Positions 24,221 to 31,002 of a DNA stretch of 31,002 nt are shown one piece after another. Under the pieces are notes generated by a model. That model searched no databases. It was not told the origin of the DNA and saw only the letters and a list, made by a program, of their open reading frames with translations. The position numbers and the translations under genes were made by a program. The stretch is taken from assembly GCA_964582375.1 (NCBI GenBank), contig CAZORL010000017.1, forward strand, positions 1-31,002, read 5' to 3'. How positions within the stretch are numbered: position 1 is the stretch's first letter; each line of letters begins with the position of its first letter. This DNA comes from CAKSQF01 sp964582375 (GTDB lineage: Bacteria > Bacillota > Clostridia > Oscillospirales > CAG-272).

Positions 24221-24249
24221 ATTATACAACAATAGATCAAATTTGTCAA
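24221..24249 (-). promoter_or_regulatory. Promoter of the zinc-ribbon membrane protein gene
   Basis: Minus strand TTGACA (24244-24249), 17-base spacer, TATAAT (24221-24226); the leader is about 85 bases. Confidence 0.9.
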
Positions 24250-24313
24250 TAGTTTTTTCGAAAAAATTGATTTTTTAGTAATTATTTGTCAGAAACAGAT
24301 CTGTCCAATAACA

Positions 24314-24343
24314 AAACCCCGATCTTTTTGCAGATCGGGGTTG
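24314..24343 (-). terminator. Terminator of rplM-rpsI
   Basis: A stem of CCCCGATCT and its complement (about 24317-24342) with a six-base loop TTTTGC lies between the rpsI stop (24368) and the next promoter. The AAAA to its left gives a short T tract on the minus strand. Its right flank GGGGTTGAATG repeats that of the 23172 hairpin. Confidence 0.8.
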
Positions 24344-24367
24344 AATGCATGGTAGATCTCGATAAAT

Positions 24368-24769
24368 TTAACGCTTCGAGAACTGAGGAGCGCGACGAGC
24401 GGCTTTGAGACCGTACTTCTTTCTTTCCTTCATACGAGGATCACGAGTCATGAAGCCTGCCTTCTTAAGCGGAGGACGAAGCTCCTCGTTGGATGCAACG
24501 AGTGCTCTTGCGAGACCGTGGCGGATAGCACCTGCCTGGCCTGAGAAACCGCCGCCCGTAACTGTAGCGACGATGTCGAACTTGCCCTGAGTGCCTGTAA
24601 CGGCGAAGGGCTGATTGACGATCAGCTTAAGAGTTTCGAGACCGAAATAATCGTCGATGTCACGACCGTTGATCGTGATAACACCTGTGCCGGGATAGAG
24701 ACGAACTCTTGCAACAGAGCTCTTTCTTCTGCCTGTGCCGTAAAAATAAGGTTTTGCGCTTGCGTACAT
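24368..24769 (-). CDS. rpsI: 30S ribosomal protein S9
   Basis: The 133-aa protein has the S9 signatures: YFYGTGRRKSSVARVRLYPG near the start, GGGFSGQAGAIRHGLARAL in the middle and the basic end RDPRMKERKKYGLKAARRAPQFSKR that reaches the P-site tRNA. AAGGAG precedes ATG 24769. It is 20 bases downstream of rplM, the standard L13-S9 operon order. Confidence 0.98.
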   Translation of the reverse strand: MYASAKPYFYGTGRRKSSVARVRLYPGTGVITINGRDIDDYFGLETLKLIVNQPFAVTGTQGKFDIVATVTGGGFSGQAGAIRHGLARALVASNEELRPPLKKAGFMTRDPRMKERKKYGLKAARRAPQFSKR

Positions 24770-24789
24770 CTTCTAAAACTCCTTTCTGA

Positions 24790-25218
24790 TCAAAGCTCTA
24801 CAGCAGTGGGCTGCTGTGCGGCGTGGGGATGCTCACCGTTTGCGTAAACGTGCAGACGAGTGATGCTCTTATCACCGATCGAATTGTGGGGAAGCATTCC
24901 CTTGACGGCAAGCTCAAGTGCCTTTTCGGGCTTGGTTGCCATAAGAGTTTTGTAGGAAACAGACTTGAGTCCGCCGATGTAACCCGAGTGATGGTAGTAG
25001 TGCTTCTGCTCGAGCTTCTTGCCGGTGAGGACGGTCTTGGATGCATTTACGATAACAACAAATTCACCGCAGTCAACATGGGGTGTGTACTCGGGACGAT
25101 GCTTGCCGTTAAGAATGGTCGCTGCCTTTGCCGCAACCTTTCCGAGAGGCTTGCCTGCAGCGTCGATGACGTACCAACCGCGCTCTACGGTTTCTTTTTT
25201 AGCCATATAGGTAGCCAT
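24790..25218 (-). CDS. rplM: 50S ribosomal protein L13
   Basis: The 142-aa protein begins MATYMAKKETVERGWYVIDA and has the L13 signature GKPLGKVAAKAATILNGKHRPEYTPHVDCGEFVVIVNA and KGMLPHNSIG. AAGGAG is eight bases upstream of ATG 25218, so this Met is used rather than the internal MAKKE. First gene of the L13-S9 operon. Confidence 0.98.
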   Translation of the reverse strand: MATYMAKKETVERGWYVIDAAGKPLGKVAAKAATILNGKHRPEYTPHVDCGEFVVIVNASKTVLTGKKLEQKHYYHHSGYIGGLKSVSYKTLMATKPEKALELAVKGMLPHNSIGDKSITRLHVYANGEHPHAAQQPTAVEL

Positions 25219-25261
25219 TTAATTTTCTCCTTGTATACGTGTTTCATTTTTGGTTCGCATA

Positions 25262-25290
25262 ATTATACCACTCTTTGTCCGCTTTGTCAA
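25262..25290 (-). promoter_or_regulatory. Promoter of rplM-rpsI
   Basis: Minus strand TTGACA (25285-25290), 17-base spacer ending TGG, TATAAT (25262-25267): full consensus with extended -10, fitting a strongly expressed ribosomal operon. Confidence 0.92.
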
Positions 25291-25551
25291 GAGCTTTTTT
25301 GAGATTTTTTTGAAAAAATCAAGAATTTGCCGTAAAAGCTCTTAAAATCTCGCAAATGCTCCAAAATGCTCGTTCAAGCTTTTGCACGCAACTTTGATTG
25401 TTTACAATTTGTTTTTATTTCAAGCCCCGACTTTTGACAAAATCGGCGGATATGATATGAGATAATCCTGTCGGACATAAAATCCGACTTACCTGAATAA
25501 TATGTAAGCGGGAAGGCGTAATGCCGTAAAAATTGAAAGGATAGCGATCTT
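25291..25551 (+). promoter_or_regulatory. Non-coding leader and possible promoter of the S1-domain gene
   Basis: No gene is visible. TTGACA (25434-25439) with TATGAG (25456-25461, 16-base spacer) is the best promoter candidate; GATAAT (25461-25466) is too far. The transcript would carry short hairpins: GTCGGA/TCCGAC (25470-25475 with 25483-25488), CTTAC/GTAAG (about 25488-25508) and GGC/GCC (about 25517-25528). Bases 25291-25430 are A/T-rich with nothing I can name. Confidence 0.5.
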
Positions 25552-26496
25552 ATGTGTGAAAACAGATATTTGCCCGAGGGAATGGCGTTCGGGAGCGTCG
25601 AAAACAGCGAGTACATTTCATCGGTGCAGGGACTTGAGCGCGCGATGGCGCAGGGAAAGATCATCGAATCGACCGCTGTTTTGTGCGACAGCGAAATGAC
25701 GCTCACCGTCGATCTCGGCAAGGTGAAGGGAATTATGAAAAGAGAGGAAGCACTTTACTCGCCGAGCGGGGAGAGTGCGAAGGATATTGCGATAATATCG
25801 AGGGTCGGAAAGCCGATATGTTTTAAGGTCATGGCGATAGAGTACGGCGAGGGCGGAAAGGCGTGTGCGATACTCTCGCGAAGACAGGCGCAGATCGAGT
25901 GTTTGCGAAACTATCTCTCCTGCCTTGAGTGCGGCGACATCATCCCTGCACGCATCACGCATCTTGAACATTTCGGTGCGTTTGTCGATATCGGTTGCGG
26001 AATGGCATCTCTTTTGTCGATCGACTGCATCTCTGTCTCGAGAATATCCCATCCGAAGGACAGATTTTATATCGGAATGCCGATCAAGGCGGTCGTCAAG
26101 TCGATCGATCGCGAGGGTGGGCGTATATATGTCAGCCATAAAGAACTTCTCGGGACGTGGGAAGAGAATGCCGCACGCTTTAATGTCGGACAGACGGTCG
26201 TCGGGACCGTTCGCTCTGTCGAGCAGTACGGTATCTTCATCGAGCTTGCTCCGAATCTTGCCGGGCTTGCCGAGTATCGCGACGGCATATCGGTCGGTCA
26301 GTCGGTCGCAGTCTACATAAAAAATATCATCCCCGAGCGGATGAAGATAAAGCTCGTGATCATCGATTCGTGCAAAGGTGAGCGTGCGTCCTCCGCTCTC
26401 GAGTATTATGTTTCAAATGATCGCATGCACATGGATTATTGGAGATATTCGCCGATCGGTACGGCAAAGATAATTGAAAGTAAATTTACGGGTTGA
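25552..26496 (+). CDS. S1 RNA-binding domain protein (S1-like, multi-domain)
   Basis: The 314-aa protein has two clear S1 domains: about 125-200 (CGDIIPARITHLEHFGAFVDIG with a KEL-type end) and about 207-280 (VGQTVVGTVRSVEQYGIFIELAPNLAGLAE). An N-terminal region (about 35-112) looks like a diverged third copy. The FGAFVDI and YGIFIEL strands are the usual RNA-binding face. It is shorter than ribosomal protein S1 (four to six domains) and matches the small S1-like proteins of Clostridia, presumed to help mRNA binding or RNA turnover. AAAGGA is about ten bases before ATG 25552. It is monocistronic and ends at the terminator at 26503. Confidence 0.88.
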   Translation: MCENRYLPEGMAFGSVENSEYISSVQGLERAMAQGKIIESTAVLCDSEMTLTVDLGKVKGIMKREEALYSPSGESAKDIAIISRVGKPICFKVMAIEYGEGGKACAILSRRQAQIECLRNYLSCLECGDIIPARITHLEHFGAFVDIGCGMASLLSIDCISVSRISHPKDRFYIGMPIKAVVKSIDREGGRIYVSHKELLGTWEENAARFNVGQTVVGTVRSVEQYGIFIELAPNLAGLAEYRDGISVGQSVAVYIKNIIPERMKIKLVIIDSCKGERASSALEYYVSNDRMHMDYWRYSPIGTAKIIESKFTG

Positions 26497-26502
26497 TCTT
26501 TT

Positions 26503-26545
26503 GCCCTCCCTGACGAGATGATCGCTTTGGGAGGGCGGCTTTTTC
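26503..26545 (+). terminator. Terminator of the S1-domain gene
   Basis: GCCCTCCC (26503-26510) pairs with GGGAGGGC (26529-26536), then GGC and a T5 run to about 26544. Confidence 0.88.
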
Positions 26546-26569
26546 GAATTGATGATAATTTTTTGCAGC

Positions 26570-26601
26570 GTCCCCCCAAATTGCCGCTTTTTGAGGGGGA
26601 C
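26570..26601 (+). promoter_or_regulatory. GC-rich inverted repeat overlapping the -35 region of the Cys-rich gene
   Basis: GTCCCCC (26570-26576) is the exact complement of GGGGGAC (26595-26601), with A3/T-rich inner sequence. The right arm occupies the -35 position of the TATAAT at 26619. It could be an operator or an RNA hairpin of read-through transcripts. Confidence 0.45.
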
Positions 26602-26624
26602 AAATCGAAAAAAATCAGTATAAT
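26597..26624 (+). promoter_or_regulatory. Promoter of the giant Cys-rich protein gene
   Basis: TATAAT (26619-26624) is perfect, but the best -35 is a poor GGGACA (26597-26602) at 16 bases, unlike the consensus -35 boxes elsewhere in the window. This suggests an activator or weak basal expression. The leader before ATG 26660 is short, with AGGAG at 26646-26650. Confidence 0.6.
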
Positions 26625-26659
26625 GTAGGAAAGTTTAATAGTCTGAGGAGAAGACTTGA

Positions 26660-29600
26660 ATGAAAAGAAGACTTACCCAAAAAATAGTAAGTATCTCGCT
26701 CTGCATTATCATGCTGATCGGAATGCTGCCCGCACAGCATTCGCACGCTTGGGATGATGTGGTTGAATGTGATTACTGCGGCAGTATTTGCGGCGACGAA
26801 TACATCTGCGGTGGCGGCGATCACTGCAGCGAGGAAAGCGGACGAGATTGTTACTATGAAAACCACTGTCCCGATTGCGGTGCGTGTCACGAGAACACGA
26901 ACTTTTGCGCTGACTGTGGCTATTGCGAAGACTGTGTCACTCTGTGCCCTATCTGCAACAAGTGTGAGTACTGCGTTGCATATATGTGTCCTTACTGCAA
27001 CATATGCATTGACTGCACCACGGATATGTGCAATATCTGCAGTGCGTGTGTCGATTGTGTGTACAATATATGCCCACTGTGCTATAAATGCGACGAATGC
27101 GTCGAGGATTATTGTCCGGACTGCGGTATCTGCAACGAATGCACCGAACTTTGCGTAAACTGCGGTATGTGCATTGATTGCGCCGGCGGTATTTGCTATG
27201 AGTGTGGCACCTGCGCCGATTGTGCGACCATATGCCCCAACGGCGACGGCTGTGATTCATGCTCGGTTCTTTGCAAAGACTGCGGTCAGTGCTATAATTG
27301 CCAAGAGAGCGATTACGGTTGGTGCGAAAACTGCGATCGTTGCGGTGCATGCACCGTGCTTTGCTATAATGGCGACAGATGCTATGAGTGTGCGAACTTC
27401 TGTACAAAGTGCGAAGAGCTTTGCGATAACTGTACCTACCTTTGCGAAGAGTGCGGAATCTGCTCAAACTGTGCGGACGACGATGGTTGGTGCAGTAACT
27501 GCCATGTCTGCGGCAACTGCGTTGCAGTCTGCTATAACGGTGACGGCTGTGAAAAGTGCACCAAGGTATGTACCGAATGCGGCGAGGCGTGCGCCAACTG
27601 CTCTTATATCTGTAAGGATTGCGGAGTTTGCTTCGATTGCAGATATGATACATACGGTTGGTGCGATAACTGCGGTCTTTGCGGCAGTTGCACCGTGCTT
27701 TGCTATAACGGCGACGGCTGTTATGAGTGCTCCGCGTTCTGCCCCAAGTGTCACGAGCTTTGCGAAAATTGCACAGACTTCTGTGAGAGTTGCGGCATAT
27801 GCTCCGATTGCTCAAAGGATTCAGGCTGGTGCAACGACTGCCACATCTGCGGTAACTGCGCAGTAGTCTGCTATAACGGTGACGGCTGCGAAAAATGTAC
27901 CAAGGTATGTGTCGAATGCGGTGAGGCATGCGGCAACTGCTCTTATGTCTGTAAGGATTGCGGAGTTTGCTTCGATTGCAGATATGAGACATACGGTTGG
28001 TGCGATAACTGCGGTCTTTGCGGCAGTTGCACCGTGCTTTGCTATAACGGCGACGGCTGTTATGAGTGCTCCGCGTTCTGCCCCAAGTGTCACGAGCTTT
28101 GCGAAAATTGCACAGACTTCTGTGAGAGTTGCGGCATATGCTCCGATTGCTCAAAGGATTCAGGCTGGTGCAGTAACTGCAACGTCTGCGGCAACTGTGC
28201 GGCAGTTTGCTATAACGGTGACGGCTGTGAAAAGTGCACCAAGGTATGTACCGAATGCGGCGAGGCGTGCGCCAACTGCTCTTATATCTGTAAGGATTGC
28301 GGAGTTTGCTTCGATTGCAGATATGATACATACGGTTGGTGCGATAACTGCGGTCTTTGCGGCAGTTGCACCGTGCTTTGCTATAACGGCGACGGCTGTT
28401 ATGAGTGCTCCGCGTTCTGCCCCAAGTGTCACGAGCTTTGCGAAAATTGCACATACTTCTGTGAGAATTGCGGCATATGCTCCGATTGCTCAAAGGCTGT
28501 TGGTTGGTGCAGTGACTGTCACGTCTGCGGCAACTGCGTGCGAGTCTGCATCAACAATGACGGTTGCGAAAAATGCAACGATGTCTGCGAGGTTTGCGGC
28601 GAGGTGTGCGGAAGTTGCGGAGTGATCTGTGAGGACTGCCAAAAGATCTGCGAAAAATGCGCAAGAGACAGCGTCCGCTGGTGCGAAGATTGTCACGTCT
28701 GCGGCAACTGTGCTTTCGTCTGTGATAACAACGACGGTTGCGAAAGATGTACCAAGGTATGTCTCGGCTGCAGTGAAAACTGCGGCAAATGCTCCGACAT
28801 ATGCCCTGATTGCGGCAAATGCTATTTCTGCGTCGGTTCACAAGGCTGGTGCGGTGAATGCAACCGCTGCGGCAACTGTGCTACAATCTGCTTCGAGGGC
28901 GACGGATGTTCAAAATGCGTGGGCGTCTGCGAGGAATGCGGCGAGGTGTGCGGCAATTGCGGACTGGTCTGTGAGGACTGCGAAAAGATCTGCGAAAAAT
29001 GCGCAAGGGAATCTGTCCGCTGGTGCGACAATTGTGCCGTCTGCGGCAACTGTGCAACAGTCTGCGACAAAAATGATGGCTGTGAAAGATGCACGAAGGT
29101 CTGCGAGGATTGCGGCGAGCATTGCGGAAACTGTGCAATAATCTGCGAGATCTGCGGAAAGATCTGCGAGGAATGCGGCGAAAAACCGGGCTGGTGCGAC
29201 AATTGCGGAGTCTGCGGCAACTGTGCCTTTATATGCTATAACGGCGACGGTTGCGAAAAATGTACAACAGTATGCGAGGACTGCGGTGAGCACTGTGGTC
29301 ATTGCTCAAAAATATGTTCCGACTGCAAAAACTGCTATGAATGCAGGGGAAGCAGCGGTTGGTGTGAAAACTGCGACACCTGCGGCAAATGTGCCGTGCT
29401 GTGCTATAACCAAGACGGATGCGAAAAATGCGCCACATTCTGTCCCGAGTGCGAGGAGATGTGCAGTAACTGTACGCCCATGTGTGAGGATTGCGGAATA
29501 TGCTATGATTGCCTTGAGGATGACGGTTGGTGTGAGAATTGCAATGTCTGCGGCAACTGCGCTGTAGTATGCTTTAACGGTGACGGCTGTGAAAGATGCG

Positions 29601-31002
29601 CCGACGTCTGTGTCGAGTGCGGCGAAGCATGCGATGTTTGCTCTGTCATCTGCTATGATTGCGGAAGGTGCTATGATTGCGCTCTTCCCGACGGCTGGTG
29701 CGAGAATTGCAACACCTGCGGCAAATGTGCCAATGTTTGCTCGAACGGTGACGGATGTGATAACTGTGCCAAGCTGTGCAAGACCTGCACCGACGCTTGC
29801 TCCAATTGTGCAACACTCTGTGTATCATGCGGCTCGTGCAACTATTGCGCCTCCGGCGACGGATGGTGCGAGAATTGCGACACCTGCGGCATATGCGCCA
29901 ACGTCTGCCCGAACGGCGACGGCTGTTCTGAGTGTGCCGATATCTGCAGTGATTGCGGCAACACCTGCAGTAACTGCGAGGATATATGCCTCATTTGCGG
30001 ACGTTGCTATATCTGTGCCTCCGCGAGCGGCTGGTGCAACAGCTGTAATATCTGCGGTGACTGCGTCCCTGTCTGCAAAAACGGTGATGCATGCGATCAG
30101 TGTGCAACTGTTTGCGCCGACTGCGGCAACATCTGCGACAACTGTATTGAACTTTGCAGCTACTGCTATAAATGCTATGACTGCGTTAATGGTGACGGCT
30201 GGTGCGAGAATTGCGGCATTTGCGGCGCTTGCGTAAAGGTCTGCCCCACCGGCGACGGATGTGAGAAATGCACGATAGTCTGCGACGACTGCGGTACATG
30301 TAAAGATTGCGCGGATCTCTGTCTCGACTGCACTCGTTGCGAGGACTGCACCGATCTGTGCGACAAGTGCCATAGCTACTGCCGCGATTGCGTGCTCATG
30401 TGTGACAACTGCGATGTCTGCGAGTACTGCGCTGCCGTCTGCCCCGAGTGCTTTGCGGCATGCTCCGAATGCTCGGAGATCTGCGATGATTGCGGACTTT
30501 GCAAGGATTGTTGTGCCGATAACAGCGCGCTTGCAGGATGCGGTCACGGTATTTGCCTGAGAAGCGGTAAGTGGGGCTCTCACTGGGAGGAAGAACACGG
30601 CGATGGCGAGCATACTCATGTCTATGTCGAGTATGTTTTCGACGCCGACGGACATAAACAGATCTGTATGGTTGGCTCGTGCGGCAATGTGATAAACGAG
30701 GGCGCGCACACATTCGGTAAGTGGTTGACCACAAAAATGCCCACATGTACAGAAGTCGGCATAAAGAAACGTGCATGCACGGTCTGCTCTTATAAAGAAA
30801 CAGCGGAAATACCCACATTGGCGCACAAGCCAACTCTTGTTCCCGCCAATGACGCGACCGCAACAGAGGACGGAAACATCGCTCACTATGTTTGCGGATG
30901 CGGCAAACTTTTCGCTGACCCCGATGCAAAGAACGAGATCACCGACCCCGACAGCGTCATTATCCCCGCGACCGGAACAAAGCCTGTCGATCCCGACAAG
31001 CC
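26660..31002 (+). CDS. Giant secreted cysteine-repeat protein (3' partial, at least 1,447 aa)
   Basis: ATG 26660 has AGGAG nine bases upstream and the frame stays open to the right edge. Residues 1-30 are a signal peptide (MKRRLTQK, hydrophobic core, SHA before W31). Residues 37-1285 hold about 335 Cys by hand count (about 27 percent), nearly all in C-x2-C or C-x3-C steps. Residues 37-219 are irregular; from 220 on there are 18 units of about 56 residues with 15 Cys each, starting GWC or RWC, with C-x2-C-x2-C-x2-C-x3-C, then an NGDGC loop, then alternating C-x2-C-x3-C. Asp/Glu are abundant. After 1285 come a His/Glu-rich segment (HWEEEHGDGEHTH), a PTCTEVG...ACTVC ribbon like that of the 12,105-12,686 protein, and an acidic repeat-type module (about 1420-1447) running off the edge. 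I recognise no family for the repeat region; disulfide-stabilised or metal-loaded surface fibre are the main ideas. A dockerin or anchor may follow beyond the edge. Confidence 0.9.
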   Translation, partial: MKRRLTQKIVSISLCIIMLIGMLPAQHSHAWDDVVECDYCGSICGDEYICGGGDHCSEESGRDCYYENHCPDCGACHENTNFCADCGYCEDCVTLCPICNKCEYCVAYMCPYCNICIDCTTDMCNICSACVDCVYNICPLCYKCDECVEDYCPDCGICNECTELCVNCGMCIDCAGGICYECGTCADCATICPNGDGCDSCSVLCKDCGQCYNCQESDYGWCENCDRCGACTVLCYNGDRCYECANFCTKCEELCDNCTYLCEECGICSNCADDDGWCSNCHVCGNCVAVCYNGDGCEKCTKVCTECGEACANCSYICKDCGVCFDCRYDTYGWCDNCGLCGSCTVLCYNGDGCYECSAFCPKCHELCENCTDFCESCGICSDCSKDSGWCNDCHICGNCAVVCYNGDGCEKCTKVCVECGEACGNCSYVCKDCGVCFDCRYETYGWCDNCGLCGSCTVLCYNGDGCYECSAFCPKCHELCENCTDFCESCGICSDCSKDSGWCSNCNVCGNCAAVCYNGDGCEKCTKVCTECGEACANCSYICKDCGVCFDCRYDTYGWCDNCGLCGSCTVLCYNGDGCYECSAFCPKCHELCENCTYFCENCGICSDCSKAVGWCSDCHVCGNCVRVCINNDGCEKCNDVCEVCGEVCGSCGVICEDCQKICEKCARDSVRWCEDCHVCGNCAFVCDNNDGCERCTKVCLGCSENCGKCSDICPDCGKCYFCVGSQGWCGECNRCGNCATICFEGDGCSKCVGVCEECGEVCGNCGLVCEDCEKICEKCARESVRWCDNCAVCGNCATVCDKNDGCERCTKVCEDCGEHCGNCAIICEICGKICEECGEKPGWCDNCGVCGNCAFICYNGDGCEKCTTVCEDCGEHCGHCSKICSDCKNCYECRGSSGWCENCDTCGKCAVLCYNQDGCEKCATFCPECEEMCSNCTPMCEDCGICYDCLEDDGWCENCNVCGNCAVVCFNGDGCERCADVCVECGEACDVCSVICYDCGRCYDCALPDGWCENCNTCGKCANVCSNGDGCDNCAKLCKTCTDACSNCATLCVSCGSCNYCASGDGWCENCDTCGICANVCPNGDGCSECADICSDCGNTCSNCEDICLICGRCYICASASGWCNSCNICGDCVPVCKNGDACDQCATVCADCGNICDNCIELCSYCYKCYDCVNGDGWCENCGICGACVKVCPTGDGCEKCTIVCDDCGTCKDCADLCLDCTRCEDCTDLCDKCHSYCRDCVLMCDNCDVCEYCAAVCPECFAACSECSEICDDCGLCKDCCADNSALAGCGHGICLRSGKWGSHWEEEHGDGEHTHVYVEYVFDADGHKQICMVGSCGNVINEGAHTFGKWLTTKMPTCTEVGIKKRACTVCSYKETAEIPTLAHKPTLVPANDATATEDGNIAHYVCGCGKLFADPDAKNEITDPDSVIIPATGTKPVDPDK
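27317..30516 (+). repeat. 18 tandem ~56-residue Cys repeats
   Basis: Units begin at GWC/RWC codons, for example 27317, 27485, 27656, 27824, 27995, 28163, 28334 and 28502. Unit length is 56-57 codons. The last unit (from about 30206) is extended by extra CxxC steps and ends at CKDCC (about 30514). Confidence 0.9.
27485..28501 (+). repeat. 339-bp higher-order repeat, 3 copies
   Basis: Two adjacent units (57 + 56 residues) form a 113-residue dimer repeated at 27485-27823, 27824-28162 and 28163-28501. Copies are nearly identical in DNA; differences are clustered in the first half of each dimer (HVC/HIC/NVC; CTECGEACANC versus CVECGEACGNC). Copies 1 and 3 are closer to each other in that half than to copy 2. 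Confidence 0.9.

Noticed and set aside
26949..28493. 514-codon Arg/Ser/Cys-rich open frame on the minus strand, and several Ala/Thr-rich frames on the plus strand inside the Cys-repeat gene
   Set aside because: They mirror the repetitive Cys codons of the real frame; they have no ribosome-binding site, no sensible protein composition, and repeat with the same 339-base period.
27485..28501. Tandem repeats as a CRISPR array
   Set aside because: The 339-base period, coding frame and lack of unique spacers show protein-coding repeats.
27317..30516. CxxCH motifs in the Cys repeats as heme c sites
   Set aside because: His after CxxC is irregular across units, and nothing else in the window suggests cytochrome c maturation; the motifs arise from the dense CxxC lattice.

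Overview
The window looks like a chromosomal segment of an anaerobic Gram-positive Clostridia-type bacterium (Oscillospiraceae/Ruminococcaceae-like, probably gut-associated). The basis is: many near-consensus TTGACA-N17-TATAAT promoters, AGGAGG ribosome-binding sites, a T-box leader in front of pheST, the LL-diaminopimelate aminotransferase route to lysine and peptidoglycan, type I dockerin domains, BspA-like leucine-rich repeats and typical rho-independent terminators. The taxonomic call is inference. No rRNA, tRNA, CRISPR array or complete mobile element was seen.

Layout. 1-3.5 kb: 3' part of a very large surface/secreted protein with an exact 861-bp in-frame tandem duplication, BspA-type LRRs and a C-terminal dockerin. 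3.5-5.6 kb: small and decayed genes (a frameshifted exported peptide, a 54-aa orphan, a truncated tyrosine recombinase, a 40-aa hydrophobic peptide) around one TIM-barrel sugar isomerase/epimerase-like gene. 5.8-10.5 kb: a membrane-anchored GH25 lysozyme, then a GH39-like glycosidase in one operon with an OmpR-type response regulator and a sensor kinase. 10.6-14.7 kb (minus strand): an NCS2 uracil/xanthine permease, then an apparent operon of HAD phosphatase, U32 peptidase-family protein and a small dockerin protein.

14.8-18.6 kb: T-box-controlled pheS-pheT. 18.7-21.4 kb (minus): a methylglyoxal-synthase-like protein that seems to lack the catalytic residues, and a dapF-dapL operon. 21.4-23.1 kb: galE and a YgjP/DUF45-type metallopeptidase. 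23.2-25.3 kb (minus): a zinc-ribbon membrane protein and rplM-rpsI. 25.4-26.5 kb: a multi-S1-domain RNA-binding protein.

26.6-31.0 kb: the most striking object, the 5' part (at least 1,447 codons, open at the right edge) of a secreted protein made almost entirely of CxxC-type motifs. By hand count it has about 335 cysteines in roughly 1,250 residues, arranged as 18 tandem repeats of about 56 residues, and then passes into the same kind of cysteine-ribbon and beta-rich surface modules seen in the dockerin proteins. The window is thus bracketed by two giant repeat-built, cysteine-ribbon exoproteins. With the small dockerin protein, the lysozyme and the glycosidase/two-component operon, this suggests a surface or carbohydrate-interaction lifestyle. 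The remaining genes are ordinary housekeeping.
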